From the NCBI GenBank assembly GCA_910576975.1, contig CAJTJY010000029.1, positions 1-35,136 of the forward strand: DNA of 35,136 nt. The letters are read 5' to 3'. Under the pieces are notes generated by a model, which saw nothing but the letters and a program-made list of their open reading frames with translations, did not search any database and was not told the DNA's origin. A program made the position numbers and the translations under genes. Position 1 is the stretch's first letter. Every line of letters begins with the position of its first letter. Source of the DNA: an uncultured Lachnospiraceae bacterium. Its GTDB lineage: Bacteria; Bacillota; Clostridia; Lachnospirales; Lachnospiraceae. Of the stretch, positions 1 to 8,386 are shown in pieces.

Positions 1-28
1 CAAGCGAATATATCCGTGCCACAGTCCC
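1..28. repeat. Truncated right end of the GGGGCTG-family repeat
   Basis: The first 28 bases match the right-hand end of the repeats at 478-654 and 23707-23817: a CAAG-GAATATAT core followed by CGTG and then CAGTCCC. Read on the minus strand it starts GTGGGACTGTGGCAC, the same kind of terminal motif as the other copies. The rest of the element lies outside the window. Confidence 0.6.
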
Positions 29-75
29 ACTTTGATCCTATAAAAATGCAAAATATGGAAACTCAAGTACCGTTT

Positions 76-112
76 TTGACTTGAATACTTTTTCAAATTA
101 TGATAATTTGAA
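76..112 (+). promoter_or_regulatory. Promoter with a perfect palindrome over its -10 box
   Basis: A -35 box TTGACT (76-81) and a -10 box TATGAT (99-104) are separated by 17 bases and face the small gene at 218. A perfect palindrome with 10-base arms around one central G (92-112) covers the -10 box, and a weaker match extends the arms to roughly 86-123. The palindrome is AT-rich with no following T-run, so it looks like a repressor operator rather than a terminator. The regulator is unknown. Confidence 0.55.
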
Positions 113-217
113 TAAAAGTACTTTTGACGCTAACACGTGCGCTGCCAGTTTACTGCGGGGTATTTGACGTTAAACATTGTTTCTTTGATTCATTATCTAA
201 AGCAAGGGGGAATACAT

Positions 218-493
218 ATGGGACAATCCAACGAATTTAAAATGACTTATTCTGGAATTATTCAGCAGAAAGGACAGAAAATCGTCCGCATCTCATTTGA
301 ACGGGGTAAAGATTTTGCGGAAGGCACTCTTCCCTCCGGCAACATTGAAAAATCTTCCGGGTTTACCGCTGAAGAAACGAAGCAATTAAGCCAATACCTG
401 CTGCAGAATGCGGAAGATATCATGGAACGTGCCAAACAGGTGAATCCGCTTAGAAGCTGGATAAGGAAAGAGAAAGAGGGGCTGCCGCACTAA
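218..493 (+). CDS. Small hypothetical protein (91 aa)
   Basis: I do not recognise the family. The start is the ATG at 218, preceded at good spacing by AGCAAGGGGG; the reading frame extends further upstream but has no ribosome site there. The protein is soluble and charged, with no signal peptide or membrane segment. It has a short beta-rich N-terminal half and a helical C-terminal half ending in a basic tract. Its last codons and its TAA stop (491-493) lie inside the left end of the repeat at 478-654, so the original C-terminus may have been different. It stands alone behind the promoter at 76-104, whose -10 box is covered by a palindrome, which suggests repressor control. Confidence 0.65.
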   Translation: MGQSNEFKMTYSGIIQQKGQKIVRISFERGKDFAEGTLPSGNIEKSSGFTAEETKQLSQYLLQNAEDIMERAKQVNPLRSWIRKEKEGLPH

Positions 494-654
494 CATAAAT
501 TTGTTCAAAATGTTTACATTGCAACGCAATGCAAACAAAATGCATAAAAATTATCTTGGCAAGCTAGCTTCTCAGAGTGATTTTGCGCATTCTGTCCTTG
601 CCGCAAAGCGGCAAGACCTTTTGAACAAGTGAATATATTCGTGCGAAATACCCC
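478..654. repeat. MITE-like element, GGGGCTG family, copy 1 (177 bp)
   Basis: The left end reads GGGGCTGCCGCACTAACATA and the right end is its imperfect inverse (GTGCG then AAATACCCC). Both terminal repeats carry an inner TTGTTCAAAA/TTTTGAACAA block. The interior holds a perfect 8-bp stem (597-615, CTTGCCGC/GCGGCAAG). No coding capacity is seen. It fills the gap between two convergent genes, so it may also act as their shared terminator. Identity as a MITE is inferred from the terminal inverted repeats and the related copies in this window. Confidence 0.65.
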
Positions 655-677
655 TTTATTCTTTGCCCAGGTGATGG

Positions 678-3404
678 TTATTGATTTGCCTGGTTGCCGC
701 ACTTTGGGCAGACATTTCCGCCCTGATAGGTAAAGCCGCACCGATAACAGCATTTCACATCGTGCTTCGCTTTTGCCAGATAGGAAATACTTCTAGACTC
801 TGGTTTCTCCTGTAGATACGACACAAAATGATCCAGCACTTCCCCAAAAGCTTCCAGTTCCTTGGATGGTATGCCGCCTGGAATCTTCGTTTTAGCGCCA
901 TTTCCTCGGTTTAGATACAATCCACGGTTCAAAATCCCTGTATTTCCATAAATACTGGTGATTGCCCGCACCGGAATTTTCTCGCTGTTAAAAGTGCTGT
1001 TATAATAAATATGGTCTGGCGTCAAAAGAAAGCCTTCTTTTCCTGTCATCCTTCCCGAAGAATCGCAAATCAAAATCGGAAACTCATAGCGTCCCCTGTC
1101 TGCGGCGTATGTATTCAAGGCACATGCTGCCAACTGTGCTTCCGCTGGTTCCCAGTCTCCCCGCATTACGCTGCGCACGTCGTAATAATGAAGCCGCTGC
1201 GTATTCTTGACTCTGCCTTTCATCTCCTCTTTTAGCTTCTCCACCAACAATGCGCATTCGTCCATTTTTAGCTTGGTCAGGCGTTTATCAATCATCTCAA
1301 GCGTATCTGTCTTTAACTCTGGAAGGAAAGCTCCTCCTTCTATTTTCTCATATGCCTCTGCCGCTTCATCAAACGTCATTCCCATAATGTTAGGACAAAT
1401 CTTGTCAATCGCTGCTTCATCCAGTTCCCGAAGCCTTCGTTCAATCTCTTTTTGCATCGGAGCAGCGTCTTCCTCCGAAAAACCTTCCTTGAGTTGATTT
1501 TGCATGTTCAAAAGGCCTTTCCTATCGCTTCTTTTGACCCGCCGCATCATGTTATCCAGTTCCAGCTTGCCCGCCTGCCTGCGTTTTTCAGTCAGCGCAT
1601 CAACGTAAGGAGCAATATCTATATCATGATATTGCGCAAGCTTTTCCTGAAACACCCGATATTGGTTGTGATTCATGGAAGAAGGCGCAGATTCCACAAG
1701 CTTTTTGGCTTCCACCTCTGCCCTGCGTTGTTTTAGTTCCTTTAATTCTTTTAATATTTCTGATTTTTCCTGCTGCGGCGCCCTAGATTTCTCTACCTCC
1801 TCGATCGCCCGAGCAATAAAAGCATACGGCTTTTCCCGGCATCCTGCGGCCTTTTGGCGAATCTCCTCGATCTCTTTGCGTTCTGCCGCCTTCGCAATCC
1901 TGTCGCTATACTCAGACTTTCTTGCAGCATTAAGCCTAGTCTCAGACTGCACCTGCTTTTTTAGCTCCTGTAGCTGACGCAGAGACATCCGCTCTATGGT
2001 TTTCATCCGTGCTTGATATTTATCCTCCACCCAGTTTTCTTGTGAATGTTCTGCACTGCCACGATCAGAAGAAGCCGCTTTGTTGTGCGCTGCATTTGTT
2101 TTATCCTCGGCATCTTTTTTTTCTTTCCCAGAAATATCTTGTTTCTTTTCAGCAGGCGCCGCATCTTTCGTAAAGCTTGGCATTGCATTTTGATTTTTCT
2201 TCCAGGCGTTGCTTGAAGTATTCCCAGAATTTTTCTGGTCATTTGTTTCTAACGAATGACCTTTGCTCTCTCTTTCGCCATCAGAAAGATGCGTCTTATT
2301 CCAAGACGCACGGAGTTCTTTCTTTCTGCGCAGTAATTCCTGGATTCTTCTAAGGTAAGGCTGAGATTTTTTCAAAGGATAAAATCCCGACTCCAGTTTT
2401 TCTTCCAGCAAAAGCAGCTCCTCTTCTTCCATATCGTCCATTTCCGCACAGGCACGTTCTATGGATTCCGGCTCTTTCGTCTTTCCCCGCTGCCATTCAT
2501 ATTCATTAAAATGATAGTTGGTGGTGCGCTCCCCTGTGCTTCCCAAAAGTTCCTGGTAATCTTCATAAGCTGTCTGATCGCTGCCAAATTTCAGGGCATA
2601 AGCATCCCCCTCCTGCAGCAGTTTCCCTGGTCTTGGCGTATAGAAGCTATTACACTGGGCGCAGGTATAGCATCTCGCCAGATATACCTTTCCCTCCTGT
2701 GTCTCCACCAGATATTCTTTTCCTTCCGGATAGACGACTAAAAACATTTTTTCTCCACATTCTGGGCAATGAAATCCAGAACGATAAAAGTTATTCCCCA
2801 ACCGTGCAGCTTGCTTTTCATAAGTGGTGAGCTCACTTCTTGCAAATGTACGCTGCTCCATTTCCCAGCATATGTTATGCCACAGACCGAGGCGTTCCTC
2901 CGATTCGGCGTCTTCTCTCTCTTCTTTTGCCTCCTGAGCCTTACGCTTTCCTTCTTCCACTGCCGCCTGTACCACTTCTTCATAAGTAATCTGAACGCTG
3001 TCTTTATAAAAGCGGAAATTATCATCCCTAAATCCCGGGGTAATCTTCATATCTTTTAAAATTGTTTGAAACAGCCCGTTAAGCTGACTGTAATCTTGCT
3101 CCACCCGGATTCCTTTGATGACTCCCCATTTTCCGAATGCATATAATGCGATGTTGAGCACATTTTCGAGAAATTGATTGCCTTCTACAGGCTCCATGTC
3201 TTCCTCCCGGTCCGGCAGCTCAATCACATTGGTGATCACTTTGCGATTGTCAAAATTAAAAATTAAGGAGCGCACGCTTCCTGATAAAATCAAAAAATTA
3301 TTTAATACTACAAAATTCCCAGTCCAAGCCACATTTACCTTCATGGCTTTCAACATGCGGCCAAACACGGTCCTCAATTCATTATTTGCTCTCAACAGAA
3401 TCAT
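678..3404 (-). CDS. Large uncharacterised protein with zinc ribbons, coiled coil and PH-like C-terminus (908 aa)
   Basis: No named family is recognised. The N-terminal ~150 residues look globular. A first cysteine cluster (CPECG about residue 214, then CYTCAQC about 30 residues on) suggests a zinc ribbon. A long, highly charged, low-complexity and coiled-coil stretch follows (about residues 310-700). Near the C-terminus is a beta-rich segment resembling a bacterial PH-like fold (about 790-860), and the protein ends in a second zinc ribbon (CYRCG...CPKCG, about 884-903). There is no signal peptide or clear membrane helix, so a cytoplasmic scaffold or sensor is the safest guess. It starts 9 bases after the stop of the GH42 gene, so the two are probably co-transcribed, but nothing in it suggests sugar metabolism. 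Confidence 0.8.
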   Translation of the reverse strand: MILLRANNELRTVFGRMLKAMKVNVAWTGNFVVLNNFLILSGSVRSLIFNFDNRKVITNVIELPDREEDMEPVEGNQFLENVLNIALYAFGKWGVIKGIRVEQDYSQLNGLFQTILKDMKITPGFRDDNFRFYKDSVQITYEEVVQAAVEEGKRKAQEAKEEREDAESEERLGLWHNICWEMEQRTFARSELTTYEKQAARLGNNFYRSGFHCPECGEKMFLVVYPEGKEYLVETQEGKVYLARCYTCAQCNSFYTPRPGKLLQEGDAYALKFGSDQTAYEDYQELLGSTGERTTNYHFNEYEWQRGKTKEPESIERACAEMDDMEEEELLLLEEKLESGFYPLKKSQPYLRRIQELLRRKKELRASWNKTHLSDGERESKGHSLETNDQKNSGNTSSNAWKKNQNAMPSFTKDAAPAEKKQDISGKEKKDAEDKTNAAHNKAASSDRGSAEHSQENWVEDKYQARMKTIERMSLRQLQELKKQVQSETRLNAARKSEYSDRIAKAAERKEIEEIRQKAAGCREKPYAFIARAIEEVEKSRAPQQEKSEILKELKELKQRRAEVEAKKLVESAPSSMNHNQYRVFQEKLAQYHDIDIAPYVDALTEKRRQAGKLELDNMMRRVKRSDRKGLLNMQNQLKEGFSEEDAAPMQKEIERRLRELDEAAIDKICPNIMGMTFDEAAEAYEKIEGGAFLPELKTDTLEMIDKRLTKLKMDECALLVEKLKEEMKGRVKNTQRLHYYDVRSVMRGDWEPAEAQLAACALNTYAADRGRYEFPILICDSSGRMTGKEGFLLTPDHIYYNSTFNSEKIPVRAITSIYGNTGILNRGLYLNRGNGAKTKIPGGIPSKELEAFGEVLDHFVSYLQEKPESRSISYLAKAKHDVKCCYRCGFTYQGGNVCPKCGNQANQ

Positions 3405-3413
3405 ATCAAACCC

Positions 3414-5441
3414 TCACGATCTTTCCATCCATTTCAAAATAGCCACGCCCTTTGCCGGAAGTTCGAACTGTTCCTCTGCCTGGTAATCAATCCCGGCAAG
3501 CAGGTCCTGACAATCCTTTGATACTGTAATCTGTTCTGCCTCCTCCTTATGATTTAGCAAGAAGAGGTAATGTTCTTTATCCCGGAACCGTTCCACCGCC
3601 TCCACGCCTGATGGAACTTCTGCTGCTGGCTTTAACTGCTGTTGTTGGCAGATCTCTCTCACAATTCTAGAATAAAACGCTTCTTCGGAGCGGGTTCCCA
3701 CATAATATGCGTTTCCCTCACCAAATGAATTGCAGGTGACCGCTGCAGTATTGGCGTAAAAATCTTCCTGATATTCCGCCAGCGACTGTGCTCCTTCCAA
3801 ATGTATAATATCACAAAGCAGCTCTGCGCTGTACTCTTGCCCTCCATATAGAAAACGATTTCGTTTCGTATCTGGCAACGCATCTGTTTCCTCCACCCAG
3901 ATCCCCAAGATGTCCCGCAGTCTTCCAGGATAGCCCCCTAAAATTACCAAGTCGCTCTCATCTACATAGCCGCTGAAAAACGTGGTCAAAAATGTCCCTC
4001 CATGTCTTATAAATTCCCGTATGTGTTGATCCACTCCCGGCTTTGTCATATAGAGAACGGGAGCGATGACCAGCTTATATTTTGACAAATCATCTTCTTC
4101 CCCGATCAGATCCACGGGGATATTTTGGGTATGCAAAGCTGTATAATACTTCATAATCTCATCCAGATACTTCAAACTGACGCTGGGTCCGGCAGAATAT
4201 TCCACTGCCCACCAATTTTCCCAATCAAACATCAGCGCCGCTTGCGCCGTTCCCCTAGAGCCAAGAATTTCTCCTCCCAATCTCTCCAGCTCTTCTCCCA
4301 GCTGGGACACTTCCCGGAATACCCTGGTATTTTCATGACCCGCATGGGAAATAACGGCTCCATGATATTTTTCACAGGAACCAACGCTGCGCTTCATCTG
4401 AAAAAACATTACTGCATCCGAACCATGTGCGATTGCCTGATAACTCCATAGCCTCATAACGCCCGGGCGCTTTAATGCATTAAATGGCTGCCAGTTCTGC
4501 TGGCTAGGCGTTTGCTCCATCAGCACGAAAGGCTTTCCGCCCCCTATTCCTCGCATCAAATCATGATTCAGAGCCGTCTTGCTAAAAGAATCCTCGTTGG
4601 AGGGATAATTATCCCAGGAAATAAAGTCCATAGATGCTCCCCATTTGCGATAATCAAGAACTTTATATGTTCCCATCAAATTGGTGGTAATTGGAATATC
4701 GGGGGTATGCTTTTTGACTGCGTCATATTCCAAACGAAAGCATTCCATGAGACTGTCTGAATTAAATCTGCGGTAATCAATGCTAATCGTCTGAGCAGTC
4801 GTTTGCTCCTCATCTATATGCTCTGTCCTGTGATCTGGCAGCACGATTTCCTCCCAGTCATAGAACGTATGCCCCCAGAACGAGGTATTCCAGGCACGAT
4901 TTAATGCTTCCAGTGTCTGATAACGCTTTTTCAACCACACCCGGAACGCTTTTTCACAATTTTCACAATAACACTCCCCGCCATATTCATTGGAAATGTG
5001 CCAGGCAATCAAATTCTCATCATCTGCATACCGTTCTGCAAGCTTTTGGGCAAGCCGCACCGAATATTTGCGGTATACCAGGCTGTTCGGGCAGGAATTG
5101 TGCCGGGCTCCGAATTTCCGTTTTATTCCTCTAAAGTCTGTCCGCAATACTTCTGGATATTTTCTTGCCATCCACGCAGGGTGCGCCGCCGTACTGGTGG
5201 CAAGGCAAACCTTCATGTGATGTTTTTTGGCAAGCTCCATGATTTTATCTAATTTTTCAAACCTATATTCTTCTTCCGAAGGCTGTAACAATGCCCAAGA
5301 AAACACGTTCAACGTTAATATGTCCACGTGCGCAAGCGCAAGCAGGCGCATGTCCTCCTCCCATGTCTCTTCTGGCCACTGTTCTGGATTGTAGTCCCCG
5401 CCATAAGCGATTTTGTGATGATCCCATACTTTTTCCCACAT
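3414..5441 (-). CDS. Beta-galactosidase, glycoside hydrolase family 42 (675 aa)
   Basis: This enzyme hydrolyses terminal beta-galactosides. The N-terminal motif GGDYNPEQWP and a TIM barrel of about 390 residues are typical of GH42, followed by the beta-galactosidase trimerisation domain and a short C-terminal beta domain; 675 residues is normal for the family. The acid/base is Glu152 in SNEYGG and the nucleophile is Glu309 in VLMEQTPS. A zinc-type cluster is present at Cys117, Cys157, Cys159 and Cys162, as in known GH42 structures. No signal peptide is seen, so it acts inside the cell on imported galactosides. The ATG at 5441 follows GGAG at 7-base spacing. No transporter or regulator lies beside it. 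The specific substrate is unknown. Confidence 0.95.
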   Translation of the reverse strand: MWEKVWDHHKIAYGGDYNPEQWPEETWEEDMRLLALAHVDILTLNVFSWALLQPSEEEYRFEKLDKIMELAKKHHMKVCLATSTAAHPAWMARKYPEVLRTDFRGIKRKFGARHNSCPNSLVYRKYSVRLAQKLAERYADDENLIAWHISNEYGGECYCENCEKAFRVWLKKRYQTLEALNRAWNTSFWGHTFYDWEEIVLPDHRTEHIDEEQTTAQTISIDYRRFNSDSLMECFRLEYDAVKKHTPDIPITTNLMGTYKVLDYRKWGASMDFISWDNYPSNEDSFSKTALNHDLMRGIGGGKPFVLMEQTPSQQNWQPFNALKRPGVMRLWSYQAIAHGSDAVMFFQMKRSVGSCEKYHGAVISHAGHENTRVFREVSQLGEELERLGGEILGSRGTAQAALMFDWENWWAVEYSAGPSVSLKYLDEIMKYYTALHTQNIPVDLIGEEDDLSKYKLVIAPVLYMTKPGVDQHIREFIRHGGTFLTTFFSGYVDESDLVILGGYPGRLRDILGIWVEETDALPDTKRNRFLYGGQEYSAELLCDIIHLEGAQSLAEYQEDFYANTAAVTCNSFGEGNAYYVGTRSEEAFYSRIVREICQQQQLKPAAEVPSGVEAVERFRDKEHYLFLLNHKEEAEQITVSKDCQDLLAGIDYQAEEQFELPAKGVAILKWMERS

Positions 5442-5540
5442 GATCTTTCTCCATTCCCGATTGCGATTTGATATCGTGCTGTTTGTTTTATAACATGCTT
5501 GATATTATCTTATCATATTTCCTCAAAAATGAAAATATAT

Positions 5541-5603
5541 GGGACTGACGCACTAACATAAATTACCAGATATAAATTCGTTCAAAAAGCTTACATTGAT
5601 TGA
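5541..5603. repeat. Solo left end of the GGGGCTG-family repeat
   Basis: Starts GGGACTGACGCACTAACATA, then AAATTACCAGATA as in the copy at 23707, and then TTCAAAA...TTACATTG as in the copy at 478. I find no matching right end before the promoter at 5677, so this is a decayed or one-ended copy upstream of the beta-galactosidase gene. Confidence 0.55.
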
Positions 5604-5676
5604 CGTTAATTTAAAATACATTATGACAATTTTATACATCTAATTTAAAGCTCCGCTAATTTTTACAATGAATTCT

Positions 5677-5704
5677 TTGCCATTGCAAATAGCCGTGTTA
5701 TAAT
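5677..5704 (+). promoter_or_regulatory. Promoter for the HAD phosphatase gene
   Basis: -35 TTGCCA (5677-5682), 16-base spacer, -10 TATAAT (5699-5704). The start codon is 157 bases further on, leaving a leader of about 150 nt that contains the hairpin at 5761-5801. Confidence 0.6.
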
Positions 5705-5760
5705 AGATAAGAAAGACATCTATCAAACTTTCAAATCGATGTGCGATCTGGTTGATATCT

Positions 5761-5801
5761 GGCAACGCTTGCACAGAATATTTTTCTGAGCGTTGCTTGC
5801 C
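5761..5801 (+). promoter_or_regulatory. Leader hairpin upstream of the HAD phosphatase gene
   Basis: GGCAACGCT (5761-5769) pairs with AGCGTTGC...GCC (5789-5801), with an inner CAGA/TCTG pair around an AT-rich loop. No T-run follows, so it is not a standard terminator. It may stabilise or regulate the message; no known riboswitch class is recognised. Confidence 0.4.
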
Positions 5802-5860
5802 AAATGCAGACGCAATGGCGCCCAGCCAGACAGTACGCTAATAGAAAACGGAGGCAAGAC

Positions 5861-6523
5861 ATGCATTCATCGATCAACACAATCATTTTTGATCTGGACG
5901 GCACATTGTTAAATACCTTGACGGATCTTACCAACAGCGTAAATTATGCGTTGCAACAGTACGGTCTCTGCAACTATTCTGAAGATCAAGTACGCCAGAT
6001 GGTGGGAAACGGCGTAACCGTCTTAATGGAACGAGCGGTCCCCGGCGGACATTCCTTTCAAGAATTTGAAAGTTGCCTGAATACCTTTAAAGAGCATTAT
6101 GAAATTCATAAAAAAGACGCTACCATGCCTTTCCCTGGAATTTTAGATTACTTAAAGGAGGCACAATCCGCTGGCTACAAACTAGCCGTAGTCTCTAATA
6201 AATTTGACCTGGCTGTAAAAGGACTCTGTAAGGATTTTTTCTCCCCCTTTATTACCACAGCCATCGGCGAATCTTGCGGCGTATCTCCAAAACCTGCGCC
6301 AGACACAGTTTTTAAGGCAATGAAAGAATTAGAGGCTTTACCAGAACAGTGTGTCTATGTCGGGGATTCCGATGTAGATATTCTTACTGCCCGCAACGCT
6401 GGCATTCCATGCATCAGCGTAAGCTGGGGATTCCGCTCCCGAGAGTTCCTGAAAAGCCATGGGGCATCGCTGATTGCAGACAGCGTCGAAGAAATGAGAA
6501 CGCTCATCAAACAATTAACATAA
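5861..6523 (+). CDS. HAD-superfamily phosphatase, phosphoglycolate phosphatase-like (220 aa)
   Basis: Haloacid dehalogenase fold of the Gph/PGP subfamily, hydrolysing small phosphate esters. Motif I FDLDGTLLNT has nucleophile Asp11 and acid Asp13. An alpha-helical cap of about 65 residues follows. Motif II is VVSNK, motif III Lys is in SPKPAPD, and motif IV is GDSDVDI. Length is standard. The start ATG at 5861 has GGAGG 5-6 bases upstream; the frame is open upstream but without a better site. It is a lone gene with its own promoter and a terminator-like hairpin behind it. The true substrate (phosphoglycolate, a sugar phosphate or a nucleotide) cannot be told from sequence. Confidence 0.9.
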   Translation: MHSSINTIIFDLDGTLLNTLTDLTNSVNYALQQYGLCNYSEDQVRQMVGNGVTVLMERAVPGGHSFQEFESCLNTFKEHYEIHKKDATMPFPGILDYLKEAQSAGYKLAVVSNKFDLAVKGLCKDFFSPFITTAIGESCGVSPKPAPDTVFKAMKELEALPEQCVYVGDSDVDILTARNAGIPCISVSWGFRSREFLKSHGASLIADSVEEMRTLIKQLT

Positions 6524-6538
6524 AAGAGACTGACAAGA

Positions 6539-6604
6539 GAAAGAAGAAAGATTCAAGCATGGAAACACATCCCTTTTAACCATGTCTTGATCCTTTCTTC
6601 TTTC
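6539..6604. terminator. Bidirectional terminator hairpin between convergent genes
   Basis: A long imperfect stem: 6539-6562 (GAAAGAAGAAAG...CATGG) pairs with 6580-6604 (CCATG...CTTTCTTCTTTC) around a 17-base loop, followed by TTTT. It sits between the phosphatase (plus) and the lipoprotein gene (minus) and could serve both. Confidence 0.6.
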
Positions 6605-6666
6605 TTTTGACAGCTTTAGCAAGCACGATTTATCGCTGATGCTGCAGCTTTATTTTTGATGCAAAT

Positions 6667-7806
6667 TTAATCCTCCCCTTCTCCTTCCATCTCTTCGTAA
6701 TCTTCTTCATAATAGTCTTCCCATGGTACCTCGCTCAATTTAGCGGCTTCTCGCAGGAAATTTACCGCTTTCTCTCTGATTACCTGCGTTCTGACATAAA
6801 GCTCTCCATAATCAGCCTCATATTCTTCTAAGGAATCATACTCATTAGACTTTGCTAATTCTTCTGCCGCCGCAAGATACTCTTTCTCTGTTACCTCGAT
6901 GCTTTCTTTCTCCAATATTGCCTGCGTGATCAAATATTCATTCACTGCGTCTTCCACGATCTCATCCAGGTCCTCGGTCCCCACAAAATTCTCCAAAAAT
7001 TCTTGATACTCCATTCCAAACATCTCTGCCGTCTCTTGATATCCTGACTCGGTATCCTCATAGAAGTAATCATATAATTCCTGCGGATAACCGTTTACTT
7101 CTGCATTGTCTATGGCAATTCTGAGCGCATTCTCCCCTGCTTCTATTTCCGAATCCTCTTTTGCAAACTCTTCGAGCTCTTCTCTTACTGAAGCCTCATA
7201 CTCTTCTATTGTTTCAAAATCAGATATCGATTTTACAAAATCTTCATTATACTCTGGCGTAATCAGCTCGCTTACAGAATTAATTTTCACTGTGAATTCT
7301 GCTTCCTTTCCTCCTAGCTCCTCATCATAATCCTCTGGAAAGGGAACCGTGAACACAGCTTCCTCTCCCGCTTTTTTTCCTTCCAGGCTTTTTTCAAATT
7401 CTGGCAGAAAATCTTCCGAACCTAATTCCAAATCATACCCTGTATCGCTTCCGCCCTCAAACTCTTCTCCGTCAATGGTTCCGGTATAATCAATATTAAC
7501 CACATCTTCAACTTTTGATGCCCTGTCTACCTCTTTATACTCCGAGTTCTCCGAAATAACGTCTTCAATAGCTAACTGCACATCTTCTTCTGTCACCTCT
7601 GCCACAGAAGGATAGGTAACTTCCACGCCTTTGTAGTCACCTAATTTCACATAATCTGACGCTTTTACGTTAAGCACGTCATCTTGAACGGTATCTTGTG
7701 GACTTTCTGCCTTGTTGACGTTTTTAGTATCTTTTTCACCACAGCCTGTCAGGACTGCCATCATGGTCAACATAGACACTGCCAATATGTAGTTTCTTTT
7801 TTTCAT
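6667..7806 (-). CDS. Secreted lipoprotein with trigger-factor-like FKBP peptidyl-prolyl isomerase domain (379 aa)
   Basis: A signal peptide of about 20 residues ends in the lipobox VLTGC (Cys22), so the protein should be lipid-anchored on the outer face of the membrane. Residues about 75-170 form an FKBP-type domain (VNIDYTGTIDGEEFEGG, then GYDLELGSEDFLPEFEKSL). The rest matches the helical trigger-factor C-terminal region, and the tail is very acidic. It lacks the ribosome-binding N-domain of true trigger factor, so a role in folding exported proteins, like PrsA, is inferred. The start at 7806 has GGAGGA just upstream. An in-frame upstream region duplicates this ribosome site and could give a longer N-terminus that would spoil the signal peptide. 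Confidence 0.88.
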   Translation of the reverse strand: MKKRNYILAVSMLTMMAVLTGCGEKDTKNVNKAESPQDTVQDDVLNVKASDYVKLGDYKGVEVTYPSVAEVTEEDVQLAIEDVISENSEYKEVDRASKVEDVVNIDYTGTIDGEEFEGGSDTGYDLELGSEDFLPEFEKSLEGKKAGEEAVFTVPFPEDYDEELGGKEAEFTVKINSVSELITPEYNEDFVKSISDFETIEEYEASVREELEEFAKEDSEIEAGENALRIAIDNAEVNGYPQELYDYFYEDTESGYQETAEMFGMEYQEFLENFVGTEDLDEIVEDAVNEYLITQAILEKESIEVTEKEYLAAAEELAKSNEYDSLEEYEADYGELYVRTQVIREKAVNFLREAAKLSEVPWEDYYEEDYEEMEGEGED

Positions 7807-7808
7807 AT

Positions 7809-7904
7809 TTTCCTCCATTCTGTGCGCTTCTTTGCACAAACAGGTAGTTTGTGAAAGAATCAACAAATTCTTTCCTCCATTCTGTTCGTTTCTTTGCACA
7901 AACA
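7809..7904 (-). repeat. Duplicated ribosome-binding-site segment before the lipoprotein gene
   Basis: Two 34-bp direct copies with two mismatches (7809-7842 and 7871-7904), 62 bp apart start to start. Each carries GAATGGAGGAAA on the minus strand. The downstream copy is the ribosome site of the lipoprotein. The upstream copy precedes in-frame TTG codons, so two alternative starts may exist. Confidence 0.8.
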
Positions 7905-7906
7905 AG

Positions 7907-8265
7907 TGTAGTTATACTTGTCCCTAATTCTTATTTTCATTCACTATAGTAACATTATGACATTTATTTTGACAGGATTTTTTGATAAAAATATGAGAAA
8001 TCTATGAAAAAAATGTGTCTTTTTAGAATAAGGCAGTAATCTTTTGATATTTTAAAAGCAAAGCGGCAAGCTCACTTCAATTCCGCTTAACCTTGATTCT
8101 TCAGGGGATTGCGCACCTTGCAGCCCCAAGCATGATTACATGGCAATATGTTCCACTTTTGCGAGTGCCCTCGCTTTACTGGGGCAGACCCTGGACATTT
8201 TTTATTCTCATGGAAAGATACTTTTACACTTTAACGTCAAAAGAACTTTCATATAATAGAGATTA
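7907..8265. other. Gene-free stretch between lipoprotein and rubrerythrin genes
   Basis: No credible reading frame on either strand. It contains a small hairpin GCGAG/CTCGC near 8162-8175. A possible rightward -10 box TATAAT near 8251-8257, with a weak TTTAAC -35 about 16 bases upstream, would start a transcript at the hairpin at 8266. Nothing else is recognised. Confidence 0.4.
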
Positions 8266-8318
8266 GGTGTCAAAAAGTCTGAACTGGCTTTCAAGAACAA
8301 ATCAGACCTTTTGACACC
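8266..8318 (+). other. Strong hairpin downstream of a possible promoter
   Basis: GGTGTCAAAAAGTCTGA (8266-8282) pairs with TCAGACCTTTTGACACC (8302-8318): 17-base arms with one G-T pair, about 19-base loop. It lies just after the TATAAT near 8252, so it could be the 5' part of a short RNA running toward the rubrerythrin terminator, or a relic of a terminator. Confidence 0.45.
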
Positions 8319-8332
8319 ATCATCCTATAAGA

Positions 8333-8368
8333 CAAAAACAGCTCCGGAATACAAATTCCTGGAGCTGT
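8333..8368 (-). terminator. Rho-independent terminator of the rubrerythrin gene
   Basis: On the minus strand ACAGCTCCAGGAAT pairs with ATTCCGGAGCTGT (one bulge) and is followed by TTTTTGTC. It begins about 20 bases after the rubrerythrin stop codon. Confidence 0.75.
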
Positions 8369-8386
8369 CGATATCATATATAATCC

